A stretch of DNA of 64,000 nucleotides from positions 182,288,995 through 182,352,994 of the forward strand of contig OY992536.1 of the NCBI GenBank assembly GCA_963921195.1, in the 5' to 3' direction. This DNA is from Pegoplata infirma (lineage: Eukaryota > Arthropoda > Insecta > Diptera > Anthomyiidae). Below the pieces are notes generated by a model. It was not told the origin of the DNA. It saw only the letters and a program-made list of their open reading frames with translations, and did not search any database. Each line of letters begins with the position of its first letter. Within the stretch, counting starts at the first letter, position 1. The translations under genes were made by a program, and so were the position numbers. Shown here in pieces: positions 43,331-55,180 of the stretch.

Positions 43331-44755
43331 AAGTGTGTAAAATTAAACATTTTGTATTATTTAACAAAATTATGTATTTTTTTATTTGAAAATTGATAGG
43401 ATCATTTTTAATCCACTTTCATCTGATTATATATAATTGTATTTGTTTGGATGTAATAGTATCTGATCAGATCTATTGTTAAATTTTAAACAAAAACTGT
43501 GTAAAATTACACATTGTGCTCAATTTTACACAATTTTGTAGTTTTTAAAGTATTAAATTTTAATGTTGGTTTATAATACAATAAAACTAATTTCTTACCC
43601 ATTGTTCGCAAAGAGTGTCTGCTTGCCCCCATGTCTAAAAGTCTGTCAAAATTATGTACGTTTTTTAACATCTTTTGTATAACCTTCATTTTTCCACATT
43701 TTTGTCAGAAGTTTTTTTTTCGTAGTGATTTAAATTTTTTTTTTTCATAATTTTTTCAGACATTTTCCAAACAAAGCTCGTACATAACAAAAAGAACAGA
43801 ACAGAAAAAAAGTAGTCACTTTCCGGTTAACTGCAGCATAAAGATGTTGGAGTTTCCGTTACGTTTTGTTTTAATGTTACTTTGCCAGTATAAAATACAC
43901 TCGTACTCTTTTTTTAAAGATCCTTTATACACACACAAACACACAAAAAAACAACTAACGTCCCTAAAAATTTTGTTGTTGCTTTAAAATTTTCCATGTT
44001 CTTTTCCATACATTCATATAACAGTTTTCCATTTTCTACTTTATGTAAATGTTTCAAGTGCAAATGAAAAACAAAAATGAAAAAAAAAAATCGTCTAATG
44101 AACTTCAAAAACACAGCAACACAAAAAAAGATGTTAGATGTCTTCTTATTTTGAAAACAACACTTGTCATCTTTATGTCTCTATGACCCATCAACCATCA
44201 TTATAATCATCATGAACATAATTATAATCGTCATCATCATCATTATTATTATCATTATAATGCATATCATTGCCATAAAGAATTTTTACCCCCAAAATTT
44301 GTTTTCATATTTTGTTGCAATTTTTTTTTTTTTTTTTTGTAGAAAGTTTGAACGGAAGTTAATGTTTTTGCAGCCTGTCCAAAAAAAACATGTTTGGCTT
44401 TGTCTTTAGAAGTCTCTAACAAAACCACCAGGGACATATAGTCAATTTTTACGTATTTCCCCAAAAAAAGGCATAAAGGAATTGTTAAAATAAAGTACAA
44501 TGTTTTTTTTTGTAAAGAAGTCACTTCAAATCATTTCTTTCATTGTTGCATCTAACGAAAAGAAAAAAACGAATAGCAGTAATAAAGAAAATATCTGTCA
44601 AAACCAATCATCCAAAAAAAAAATATTTGAAAAAACGAAACTTAAAAAGAGGATATTTGATGCTTTAGTATCTTTTCAAACAATATCTTTGGAATTTTTT
44701 TGAAGTTATTTGTATTTACAAAAGATTTTTTGGAAAAGGGAAGAGCTAATTTAAA
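43331..44755 (+). other. intronic sequence with (ATC)-type repeats
   Basis: AT-rich. It contains an imperfect (ATC)/(ATT) run at about 44195-44265 and a T-run at 44322-44339. No element recognised. Confidence 0.55.
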
Positions 44756-45408
44756 CAAGTAAAAAAGTTAAATTCGGCCTTGCCGAATGTAGTGATACCC
44801 TCCACAATTTCAAAAAGATTATTGCAAACAACTTTATTTAAATGGAAATTACTTTTGAAAAAAAAAAAAAATTGAAAAAAATTTCCGCGAAAAAAAATTT
44901 TGGTAAAAAAAAAATCCGCGATTTTTTTTTTTGTCAAAAAATATGTTCGTTCTTGTTTAAATACCATTTGGCGTCCAATTATGTTCACATATGTCAACCA
45001 GAAGCCGAATTAAAGCATTTTGTATTTTTAGGTTATGTTGAATGTACTGAAATTTTTGAGGTGTGCTTACATTTTCGTTCATAACTTTTGAACCGCTGAA
45101 CCGATATCGCTCAAATGCAATACCAAACTTCTCGGGAGAACTTCCAATATATATGTTAAGTTTCAGTCATCTCTGTGCAATATTTTGTCCGCGAGAGCAT
45201 TTTCAACAGACAGACAGACGGACAGACGGACAGACGGACAGACGGACAGACGGACAGACGGACAGACGGACAACGCTAGAATGTCTTAAAATCGATCGGG
45301 CATCATGAATATATATACTTTATGGGGTCCCAGACCGATATTTCGATGAGTTACAAACGGAATGACAAACTTATATATACCCTCTATCACTAAGTGGAGG
45401 GTATAAAA
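44756..45408 (-). mobile_element. complete mini-me copy (reference copy for this subfamily)
   Basis: acaagtaaaaaagttaaatt, hairpin ttcggccttgccgaa, taccctccacaatttc, gttcacatatgtcaacc (the empty site of FB2), cttttgaaccgctgaacc, a (GACGGACA)n run at 45210-45270, atcgatcgggcatcatg, tatatatactttatgggg (the empty site of FB1 and of the MITE at 20309), taccctctatcactaag and ggagggtataaaaa. Confidence 0.9.
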
Positions 45409-45852
45409 AAGAAAGATATATACTTTAATAAGTAAATTTTTAGTTTAAACAAGTAAGAAAATTAAAGACGGAAAAGACCGACCATATGATACCCTACACC
45501 AGTGTTTTACAGAAAATGGGTTCAAAGTCAAAACATAGACCTTTAATTGGTGTAAAAAATACACACAGACACATTTAAGTGCAATTGGCTAATTTTTTAT
45601 CTGGGGACTAGGGTGTCCCAAAAAAAAAAAATTGGCTGGGCTCATGCATAATTATAAAGCTTATAGGTCAGATTATTTTTGAGATTTTTTTCAAATTTTT
45701 CGAAAACGGTTTTAAGGTCGCCCACATCGTTTATGTGTTAAAAATATTTAGTTTATGCACACAAAAATAAAGTTTGGACATTTTTCTTTAGAAATGTTAC
45801 CTTAATAGTGAAGAAACTCGTGGTTATTGACGAATTTATAAAGAAAGTTCAA
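45409..45852 (+). other. mini-me-like end fragment and unclassified sequence
   Basis: 45437-45545 (acaagtaagaaaattaaag, gatgataccctacaccag type) matches 21861-21965. 45600-45850 has no recognisable element. A short similar gggtgtcccaaaaaa phrase at 45610 and ttgggatgcccta at 50917 suggests both belong to a split host repeat. Confidence 0.5.
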
Positions 45853-46755
45853 ACAAGTAGATAAGTTAAATTCGAATCTATGAATGCCCTCCACAATGCC
45901 TTTTTAAAGGATAGTACATTTTTTAACATGAAAAAAATTAACAATTTTGATTAGAAATATTTTATTTTCAGTAAAAAACTCTTTTTTTGTCATTTTTAAA
46001 AATTGAGAAAATTACTAATGTTTTTTTTTTAGTGTAAAACTTTTTTCAAATTATAAGTTTTTTTTACTGTAAAAATATTTCTGAGTGAATGCACGTACGT
46101 ATGTACCATAGGGGTGAAACGAATAAGTTTCGCACATGTTTATGTATTAGTGACGCGCGTGTAACTTTTGACGTTTCATACAAAACGTAAACAAACAATG
46201 AAAATACAGATGCAAAAGCTCACACGTACAGGCACACGTATTCTAGGCAGAGAAGTAAATTTAGTAGTATTTGGTATGCGTCCATATTGAAAGTACCAAA
46301 ATAAGCACTCGTGTTGCATGTATATATGGTCTGTGGTATGTATACAAAATATTGTAATTTTTGTAAAAAAAAAAATTTTGAGTGTAAAATTTTTTTATTA
46401 CAGAAAATTTTTTTTGAGTGCAAAATTTTTTTTGAGCGTAAAATTATTTTCGAGCGTAATTTTTAAGTTACCAATGCCTTTAAAACTAAACCAGTTTAAA
46501 AAGCATTGCTTTAAAATTAAACAAGTTTGAAAAGCATTTTTAAGTTACCACCAATGCTTTTAAAACTTGTTGAACACGTGGCATTTAAGATGAAACCAAT
46601 CTGAAATTCAGGGTTTTGCTTATAACCAGGGAAATCAAAAATATGCAGTATCATGTTTTTTCCTGCTCATTGTATTGATAAATGGGTAACGTATTTATCC
46701 GTTTCAGAAGATTTAAAGAAATATGGCATCGATTTGTTAGAGCATATTTTTGCAT

Positions 46756-48038
46756 ATGTTAGCCTTAAGAGCATATTTTTGCATATTTTAGATATAAGTA
46801 GGGTGACCATATTTTTCTGAGCTCAAATCAGTACGCCCAAATTTTTATGTTTTTTTTTCTAGAACTAACCCTTTAATTTTTTAGTTTAACCGAAATTAAA
46901 AAAAATCGGTTTAACTAACTTGACAAGTGTTTTGAGTAAAAACAACAGCAAAAAACAACTGTTAAATAACCATTGCAAAAAACAACTGTTAAAAACAACT
47001 TTTGTCGTTATATAACGACTTTATTTGAATGTTTTGATCGTTTCACTGCAGAAAATATAACAAAATTCCACAGGTTTTAAGAATAAGAAAATTCCTCAGA
47101 TTTTGAGGACATTTTTTCGTAAGTTTTGACAACTTTTTCTTTAAGAAAACTTAACAGCTAATAAGCATGTGTTATGAACTAAAATTTGTTCCTAACAGTT
47201 AAGAAAATTTCACAACTTTTTGTTAAATTTAACTAAATTATGGGAAAATTTATAAACATTTTCCCGTTGATGAACCTCTGTATTCACAAACTCTAATCTC
47301 TCTAGAATTAATTCATTATAAATTATCTCATGGTCAGAGTTAAGTTATAAAAACAACTCTGACGATTTATTAAATTCAAACGACTTATACTAAACTCAAA
47401 GGTTTTTCAAGTTTTTCATATTTTAGCCTTAAGAGCATATTTTTGCATATTTTAGATATAAGTAGGGTGACCATTTTTTTCTGAGGTCAAATAACCCCCT
47501 GATTTTTTAGTTTAACCGAAATTAAAAAATTTCGGTTTAACTAACTTGACAAGTGTTTTGAGTAAAAACAACAGCAAAAAACAACTGTTAAATAACCATT
47601 GCAAAAAACAACTGTTAAAAACAACTTTTGTCGTTATATAACGACTTTATTTGAATGTTTTGATCATTTCACTGCAGAAAATATAACAAAATTCCACAGG
47701 TTTTAAGAATAAGAAAATTCCTCAGATTTTGATGACATTTTTTCATAAGTTTTGACAACTTTTTCTTTAAGAAATCTTCCCAGCTAATAAGTGTTATGAA
47801 CTAAAATTTGTTCCTAACAGTTAAGAAAATTTCACAACTTTTTGTTAAATTTAACTAAATTGTGGGAAAATTTATAAACATTTTCCCGTTGATGAACCTC
47901 TGTATTCACAAACTCTAACCTCTCTAGAATTAATTCATTATAAATTATCTCATGGTCAGAGTTAAGTTATAAAAACAACTCTGACGATTTATTAAATTCA
48001 AACGACTTATACTAAATTCAAAGGTTTTTCAAGTTTTT
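46756..48038 (+). repeat. two-copy tandem duplication of about 0.65 kb
   Basis: The block from ttagccttaagagcatattt through ccgaaattaaaa, caacagcaaaaaacaactg, ttgtcgttatataacgac, attcctcagattttga and ctctgacgatttattaaatt is present twice (about 46756-47412 and 47413-48038), with few differences. It lies inside the hAT-like element and is not seen elsewhere in the window. Confidence 0.88.
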
Positions 48039-48230
48039 GTATAGAACTTTCGAATAAAATTATGTTTTATGTTGAAATGTTCAAAAATCAGTACAAACAG
48101 TACATATTTCAAAAAATCAGTACAAATCAGTACAACGATTTTTGATCAGTACACGTGCTCAAAAATCAGTACATGTACTGATCAAATCAGTGCGAATGGG
48201 CAGCCTAGATACAAGAGCATATCTTTAGAG

Positions 48231-49107
48231 CAGGGATGTTAAAGTTGGTACAATTGTACTTTTTTTGGTACATTTTGAACTTCGAAAGTACCGTGGTACT
48301 ACCGCGGCTCATTTGGTACAATTTTAAAATTTCCAATTTCTTTATAACTCATCGAAATATCGGAAAAAGACCCCAACATTTTTTTCGGAATTTCCCACAG
48401 AAGAATCAGCCAGTTATTTATAGTAGACAATAAATGAAGATATTATTAATTGCAGTTTTTGACACCTTTCATCGTTAGAAGAATTCTGAGATCTTAATAC
48501 ATTTTACGTGTTTACACACTCAGATACAGTTTTCCTGTCGAAAAATTCTAGAATTCTCACAATTTTTCCTATATACCCAATTCACACCTGAGGTGAAATC
48601 TTTTTCGAACTATATTTCGATCATATGGTTGTATATAAAATGATATTTATATACAACCATATGAAATCTCGTTCAAATGAGATTTCACCTCAGGTGTGAA
48701 TAGGCCTTAGATAAAGTATCCGACAATGAGACATTTTTCTGCAGAATGATTTCAAGAGGGGTGGGGGGGGGGGGTGTATACAAGATTAAGTACAACCAAA
48801 TTTACCCTCTCATTTGTTTTAGTTAAGTTTTTATCAGTGGGTATCAGGTTGGCTACCATTTAATTTCCTCTCTCAAAAAGTTGGTTCTCTTAGTGTTGCC
48901 TATGCTATTGCATGTAAAAACTCTCTTAAACATTAAGAGAACCAATTTATATAAAATGACATATTGTTTTGGGGCCTATCAAAATCTCTGATATATTTTT
49001 TTACTCTATGGTTTTTATTACTTAAAAAAAATGGTACCGTGAGGGTCCAAAAAGTACATTTTTTTTTAAAGTTGGTACAAAATTGAAAACCCCATTTAAC
49101 ATCCCTG
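48231..49107. mobile_element. nested hAT-like element (CAGGGATGTTAAA ends)
   Basis: 877 bp with 13-bp inverted ends CAGGGATGTTAAA / TTTAACATCCCTG. Flanks ctttagag and ttttagag (48223-48230, 49108-49115) match at 7 of 8 positions. gttggtacaa and ggtaccgtg words recur near both ends. It contains a mini-me-like scrap (ataactcatcgaaatatcgg) and a 120-bp hairpin at 48585-48705. Confidence 0.8.
48585..48705. repeat. 120-bp hairpin (ttcacacctgaggtgaaatc)
   Basis: Left arm ttcacacctgaggtgaaatc ... catatggttgtatataaa, right arm tttatatacaaccatatgaaa ... gatttcacctcaggtgtgaa; near-perfect except an internal mismatch zone. Probably a small MITE nested in the hAT-like element. Confidence 0.8.
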
Positions 49108-49977
49108 TTTTAGAGCATTTTTTCACTTTTTAGAGCATTTTTTTAAATTTTAGAGGATTTTTTTTTTTCAATTTTTAGAGCATTATTTTCCAATTTTTGT
49201 TTTAAACAACACATTTTTTTTTATTTTTGTGGAATGTTTTTTTTTATTTTGTAAGTATATTAAAATGTTGTATTGATTTTATTTTCTTTTCCAAAATTAC
49301 GGGGTTCGGACGATTGATTCCCCTTTGGCCTGAGGGCTAATCACGTAAAACGAAAACGATAGACGATACATAAACGACATCAAAATACATATCGTTTTGA
49401 AGGGAAATTTGAAAGTTTTTCTTTATTAAATTATTAAAGACTGTTGTCTAATCCAGAAACATTACAAAAATTCGTTCGTTTTACGTGATCACTGTCCTGT
49501 TCTTGCTATATCGGTATATGAAACAATGTTTTGTTTAGATCAGAGTGTAGGGTATATTCAGCAGCTTTGTAGAAAATATTAAGGAAAACATATTGACCCC
49601 CCTAACTACCCCACATAACGGTATTTTTTGGGTCTTTCTCTAACAAATTGTAAAAAAACACCGTAAAAAAGGGGACATAATTTTTTCAAGAGCATATTTT
49701 TATAGTTTTTAGAGCATATTTTCCATTTTTAAGGGCATATTTTAAGCACATAAAACCTGCTTATAACTTTTGAACCACTAGACCGATTGAGTTGAAATTC
49801 AACACTTAACAGACTTGGGGAACGGCAAATATACACGCCAAGTTTCAGCAGTCTCATTATGTCTTTCGAAAGTTATCGTGTTTTTTATCTCGTAAATTCG
49901 CGAAAAACCCTTGCCTAAATTTACTCTTTTGCTCATAACTTTTGAACCACTGGACCGATTTGGCTGGATTGCAATAC

Positions 49978-50533
49978 ACTCAAAAAATTATGTTAGTAAA
50001 ATCAACTGAAAATGTCAGTTAAAATAACTACTTTGTAAGTTGTTTTGGGGCCAACTACTTTTTCAGTTAAATCAACTAACAATGTTAGTTATTTTAACTG
50101 ACAAAAAACAACTGACTTATGTAGTAAAAACTACTAACATTTGTAGTCAAAACAACTAAAATGTAGTAAAAATTATATAATCAATATATAATTTTTTTTT
50201 TCAAAAAATTTTCCAAAAAAAAAATTGAAGACCAAATTTTTTTTTTTTCAAAAGTTGTGAAAATAAAAAAAACTCAAATTTATTTTTATTTTTTTGGAAA
50301 AAAACTTCAAAAAATTTTCAGATATAAAAAAAAAATTAACTACTTTAAATAACTGTTACTACATCACAGTACTTTTTTGTTAGTTGTTCAAAAAAACGAC
50401 TTAAAATAACTAACAGAAATAGTTGTTTGATATTTTTCATACAAAAACAACTGACTTTTTAGTTGAAAACAACTGACTACTGTAAAATATACAAATAACT
50501 AGCATGTAGTAACTTACATAATTTTCTGAGTGT
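49978..50533. mobile_element. 556-bp TA-flanked MITE (CACTCAAAAAATTATGT ends)
   Basis: TA at 49976-49977 and 50534-50535; ends CACTCAAAAAATTATGTtag and acttaCATAATTTTctGAGTG. It interrupts the mini-me phrase ggattgcaa-ta-ccaacctg, seen uninterrupted in other copies. The interior iterates aacaactgactt, ctactaacat and agttattttaactg words. Confidence 0.85.
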
Positions 50534-50996
50534 ACCAACCTGACCAGGTAAATGATACCTGGTATATATGCCAAACTTCAGTAGCCTCAGTAAAGTCGTT
50601 CAAAAGTTAGCGTGTTTTCTACGGACAGACAGACGGACGGACGGACATCGCTAGATCGACTTAAAATCGATCGGGGATCATGAATATATATACTTTATGG
50701 GGTTCTAGAGCAATATTTCGATGTGTTACAAGCGGAATGACAAACTTATATATACCCTCTATCACTAGAGTGGAGGGTATAAAAACGGTCGTCTAAGCCG
50801 ATTTTTAGCAAAAAATCGATTTGCACGAACTTAAAACCTTTTCCAAAAATTTTTAAAAAAATCTCAAAAATACTTTACCCTATAAGCTTTCAAATTATTA
50901 GAAATCGATTTTTTTTGGGATGCCCTAATGGGGACTAAAAACAGTCTCCATTAACTAACTAACATAGTTAAATTTTATCTGGTAACAAAGTACACG

Positions 50997-51210
50997 TTTA
51001 AAATAAATTCTCTGTCCAATCAGCAGAAAAAACTGCTAAAAATACACACATTTTGTGCCATATGAGAAATCTGCTAACTTTAGCAGACACGGTTTGCTAA
51101 AAACCTGTCATGATTATCTAGGTGAAATCAGCAGAGCAATCTGCCAAAACAGCAGAGAAATCTGCTATGACATTTCCTAAAAAAATTTTGTTTTCAGAAA
51201 ATTTGTTTTC
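50997..51210 (-). mobile_element. family Z fragment (CAGCAG dyads)
   Basis: aaataaattctctgtccaat, cagcagaaaaaactgctaaa, catatgagaaatctgctaac, ttagcagacacggtttgc, aacagcagagaaatctgct: the end of the 6974-8171 element in reverse orientation, with only two to three dyads. Sequence to 51479 is AT-rich with no match. Confidence 0.65.
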
Positions 51211-51479
51211 ATGAAAAATTCAATAGTTTTTCTTTAAAATTAACGATATTATTTAATTATTAATCGGTAAGTAAATACTAGAGAACTTAATAATCTACAA
51301 ATCAAAAAAAAAAATCATCAAAATCGGATCAGTAGTTTTTGCTGTACAACGGCAGCCGATATTGTCTTTTAAAAAAAATAATTCTACAATTGGGTGGCAA
51401 CCCTTGACCAAATTTTGTGTTACAAAATTTTAAAAATATTGCAATAACACATCTTTCGTATTCATATAGATATCTTTGG

Positions 51480-51731
51480 TCTTTTTCTTCACATAATAAC
51501 TCCCAAAATTTCCATGTTTTCGTAATAAATACTTAACAAAGCCGAATTTCTTTAGTTTCTTTAGAAAAAATGGCTAAAAAATCAAAAAAAAAACAACTGT
51601 TTGCCATTTTTTACCCATTTTTGTAACCCCTAAATCCTTAAAAGCCGATAAGCCGAGACACCCCAACCTTAGAATTGCCTCTTTTATATATATATTATGT
51701 TTTAAGCAAAGGGTTAAAAAACTTCCCTTGT
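51480..51731. mobile_element. Harbinger-like fragment (right half)
   Basis: ataagccgagacaccccaac, cttagaattgcctctttta, gggttaaaaaacttcccttg: the right half of the 2755-3342 family, diverged, left half absent. The following 51732-52406 is AT-rich, unremarkable sequence. Confidence 0.65.
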
Positions 51732-52406
51732 AAATATTTGTGTATCCAATTTCGCCACCATGGAGCGTTATAGTGTTAACAATTATATTTTTTTTTTTAA
51801 AAATTGTACAGATAAGTTCAATTGCATAAGAAATATCAATGTCCTCATTATATTTTTAATATTAATGTGTAAAATAAATATATAAAAAAAAAACCTTATC
51901 AACCCCAAAAAAACAGTGACACAATATTAAAACAATTACGCACTGAATATTTTGCAAATTATTTTTTTAATATTGCCTTCAATTTCAGTTATCAGTTCAA
52001 ATTTCGTCAATCAATATGCAATTGTGAATGCAATAAAACAAAAAGAAAGAAAAATTATATATATATTGAATAAATTGCATAATGGAAACGAAGGAAACAG
52101 AAGACTGAATTTTAGTAATAAACGTATGAAAAAAAAATGTGATATCAATTATACCAATATGACACACAATGAAAACCGAAAAAATTTTATTCATTAGAGT
52201 GGAAGGAAAATAGAAAATAGAAATTTTTTAAAATTTTTTGATGGTGCATGTGAAAACAGGAAAAAAGATTTTTATTGTAAGCTCATTTTCATTTAAATCG
52301 TTTTTATATTAACAAATAATTTAATTGTATTGGCAAAGAAAATAATTGATATTCAACAACACAATTTGTCATTACAAATAAATTGTTTGCTAATACAACA
52401 ACGTTT
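51732..52406 (+). other. intronic sequence, nothing recognised
   Basis: AT-rich. The opposed frames 51952-52197 and 51997-52194 cover the same bases and are low-complexity. Confidence 0.5.
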
Positions 52407-52408
52407 TA

Positions 52409-53148
52409 CCCAGCAAAACTTAGATTACCAAATAAGGTATAAAATAAGGTATGGGATCTCTTATTTTATACATTGCAGCATTGATGATTTTAACAGGCGA
52501 TGAGACTCAAAGTAATGCATCCACATTATCACAAAGAATACCAGTAAGGTATAAAATAAGTCATAAATTTATAACAAAGAATACGAGTAAGATGTAAAAT
52601 ATATGATATTTTATAGGTTACGAGAAATGAAATAATATAGCATACCAGAAGATAATATATAAGGTGTTACGAGTAGTGAAAAAGGAATTTTGTATTAAAT
52701 TTACTCACGTGATTGTAAGTGAGTGTAAGTAGATAAAATATGTTCGTGAGTGTGTGTCGTTAGAAATTTCCTGTCGTGAGCCCATCTCTAGTTTCAACTT
52801 ATGCATTTTTTTATAAAATAATTATTTTTTATGTTATTGTAATGCATTATGCATCCAATTATAAATGATGCATTATTTCAAACTTTCAAATAATACATAA
52901 TGTAACCAAGTATAAGTCATCCATCATGGATGACTTAATGTTTAGAAATAATAAATATGAAATACATTTTTTCCAATAATCATGCATTACGTAGCAAATT
53001 ATTAGGAATGCCTTATTTTTCACTTTAAAATAATACGTTGTGGAACAAATGTTTGGTAAGACATCCTAAAATCATGCTACAAATAAGGTATATACATTAC
53101 CTGGTAATGTGTTATATAATCACTACCCATTACCAAAGTTTTGCTGGG
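52409..53148. mobile_element. 740-bp TA-flanked MITE (CCCAGCAAAACTT ends)
   Basis: TA at 52407-52408 and 53149-53150; ends CCCAGCAAAACTTagattacc and attaccAAAGTTTTGCTGGG. The interior iterates aataaggtat(aaaataag) and catgcattacg / aatgcattatgc words. It carries a fragment of the GTGAG hAT-like family (52685-52792, ending gagcccatctcta). Confidence 0.8.
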
Positions 53149-53172
53149 TAATTGAAAACGAGCCAAAAATAC

Positions 53173-53610
53173 AACAAGTAAAACAGTTAAATTTGACTTG
53201 GCCGAATCAATAAATACCCTTCACAATGCCCTAAAAATTGACAGCTTTAATTAGAAATATTTTATTTTAAATAAAAAACTTTTCTTTAGTCATTTTTGCA
53301 AAAAAAAAAAATTGCCAAACAATTTTTTTTGAGTGTAAAATTTTTTCGAGTGTAATTTTTTTTTTAGTTTAAAAATGTTTTTAGGTTAAAAAAACACTTT
53401 CTAAAATATTTTTGTGACTTACGATTTTTTTAAACTTGTTTAACGGGTTTTTCAACACGTGAATTTAAGGTGAAACCGATCTGAAATTCACGGTTTTTCT
53501 CATAACTTTAGAACCACTGGAGCGATTTTTCTGAAACTCAACGCCAATTGGAATGTATGTAACAAGCTTCAAAAGCAGTTGTCTTTGGAAAGTTAGCGTG
53601 ATTATAAACT
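53173..53610 (-). mobile_element. mini-me copy, 3' part
   Basis: acaagtaaaacagttaaatt, hairpin-like ttgacttggccgaat, tacccttcacaatgcc, gagtgtaa segment, ttcaacacgtgaatttaagg and cataactttagaaccactgg; truncated before the octamer run. 53611-53917 is unclassified. Confidence 0.7.
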
Positions 53611-53934
53611 TGAAAATTAGCCGAAATAAACATAACCAAAATATTTTTTAATATTTCTTGGAATTTTTATATACATGTTATATAAATATTTCATTTCATA
53701 TCGTTACCTGTTGTACACCATTTCTAATCCCGTTCTATTCCATTTCGTTACCTGTTCCATTACATTTAATTCTTTGTAGGTTTCATTCATTTCCGTATAA
53801 CATGAGTAAAATAAATAATAATATTATTTAGATACAAGATATAAAATGTTCCAGCTTACCCTACTTTGACACCTTCTTTACCCACCCCCACCATTTTACC
53901 CTAAAAAAAATAATTTCTAAATATGTCCCTCTCT

Positions 53935-54154
53935 GGGGGCTCCCGTAGGCTAGTTGGTAGCGTGCTAGCCTTTCAACGTGGGGGTCGTGGGTTCGATTCC
54001 CACCAGACCCCTTGGTTTTTTTCGCTACAACGAGACGACGGTCATTGTTACCAGTTCTCGGTTAGGTTGAATTTATTAAAAATGAGATGTAAATAAATAT
54101 AAAGAATAAATAAAAAAATAATTGATCATGTGATCAAAACTATTATCATTATTA
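53935..54154 (+). mobile_element. tRNA-derived SINE, copy A
   Basis: 220 bp flanked by taaatatgtccctctct / taaatatgtccttctct (53918-53934, 54155-54171; one mismatch). The head has a Pol III A box (taggctagttggtag) and a perfect B box (ggttcgattcc). The body ttcgctacaacgagacgacg, tcattgttaccagttctcgg, ttaggtt is shared with copy B. The 3' end is taaataaa-rich. Confidence 0.88.
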
Positions 54155-54476
54155 TAAATATGTCCTTCTCTTGGATGGGAAGATGGACTCTGGGGTTTTT
54201 AGTTTTAAATTTTATTAAAAAAAGTACTAATTTTTCATTTGCACCCCCTTTTTGACCATTTTAAATAAAAATTTTCGAAAACCTTTATTCAAAATGTTTT
54301 TTTTTATTTTTGCTGGCGGATAATAGTTTCAAAATTTTAAGTTTATAAGACCATTATTTAAAAAGTACCAAATTTAAAAAGTACCTAAGCACTCTATTTC
54401 ACCCAAAAAAAGTACCAATTTTCCATTTGTACCCCCTTTCTGTTTCCTTTAAATCTAAATTTTCTGGAGGATCATA

Positions 54477-54826
54477 CCCGTGTAAAAAAAATAATTAGAT
54501 CAAAACATATCTCCTTTGATAAAAACATATATGGATCATATCTAAATGGATCTAATCAGATCTACTCCATATATATTCATATCTGCTTCAGATATGTTTT
54601 GATCCGTAAATTGAGTCTATCTGACAATTTTACATATATGAACATATCTGAAAATGTCTGATCATATATGCCATATATGCCAGATAGACTCAATTTACGG
54701 ATCAAAACATATCTGAAGCAGATGTGAATATATATGGAGTAGATATGATTACATCCATTTAGATATGATCCATATATATTTTTATCAAAAGAGATATGTT
54801 TTGATCTAAATATTTTTTTACACGGG
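54477..54826. mobile_element. 350-bp palindromic MITE (CCCGTGTAAAAAAA ends), TA duplication
   Basis: TA at 54475-54476 and 54827-54828. Inverted arms of about 170 bp carry gatctaaatgg, atatatggagtagat and ctgaagcagatatg. The sister array unit at about 54961-54985 (tctggagaatcatagtttc) is the empty site. A 23-bp duplication of the junction (tacacgggtagtttcaaaat) follows at 54819-54865. Confidence 0.88.
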
Positions 54827-55180
54827 TAGTTTCAAAATTTTACACGGGTAGTTTCAAAATTTTAAGTTACCAAATTTAAAAGTACCAAAGCACTCTATTT
54901 CACCCAAAAAAAGTACCAATTTTCCATTTGTACCCCGTTTCTGTTTCCTTTAAATCTAAATTTTCTGGAGAATCATAGTTTCAAAATTTCAAGTGTGTAA
55001 GACCATTATTTAAAAAGTACCAAATTAAAAAAGTACCAAAGCAATTTATTTAACCCAATTTTACCCTTTTAGTACCAAAAATTCCTTAAAGTGATTTAAT
55101 TAATTTTTTTGTTTGATAGAGGACCCTACATTCAAAAAATCAAGTTTTTATGATAAATATTTTAAGAGAAAATACCAACA

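Larger units (their letters stand above)
46627..49759. mobile_element. 3.1-kb hAT-like element, 8-bp duplication CTTATAAC
   Basis: Starts CAGGGAAATC and ends AAAACCTG, flanked by CTTATAAC (46619-46626, 49760-49767) in a mini-me host whose intact form (gcttataacttttgaacc) confirms the site. agagcatatttttgcatat words cluster at both ends (46738-46800, 49100-49190, 49685-49745). It contains a 0.65-kb tandem duplication and a second, nested hAT-like element. No transposase frame, so non-autonomous. Confidence 0.82.
45853..50787 (-). mobile_element. mini-me copy split by hAT-like and MITE insertions
   Basis: Begins acaagtagataagttaaatt and taccc-type tail, continues to gggttttgcttataac (46626), resumes after the hAT element at tttgaaccactagaccg (49768), is cut again at gcaata by the 556-bp MITE, and finishes ccaacctgaccaggtaaatg, gacagacagacggacgg, atcgatcggggatcatg, taccctctatcactagag and ggagggtataaaaa at 50787. 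Segment 46100-46330 inside the first part is foreign and unclassified. Confidence 0.8.

Noticed and set aside
53935..54015. Functional tRNA gene
   Set aside because: Only the A and B boxes are good. The acceptor arms do not pair well, the body continues for over 100 bp identically in the second copy, and both have target duplications, so they are SINEs.
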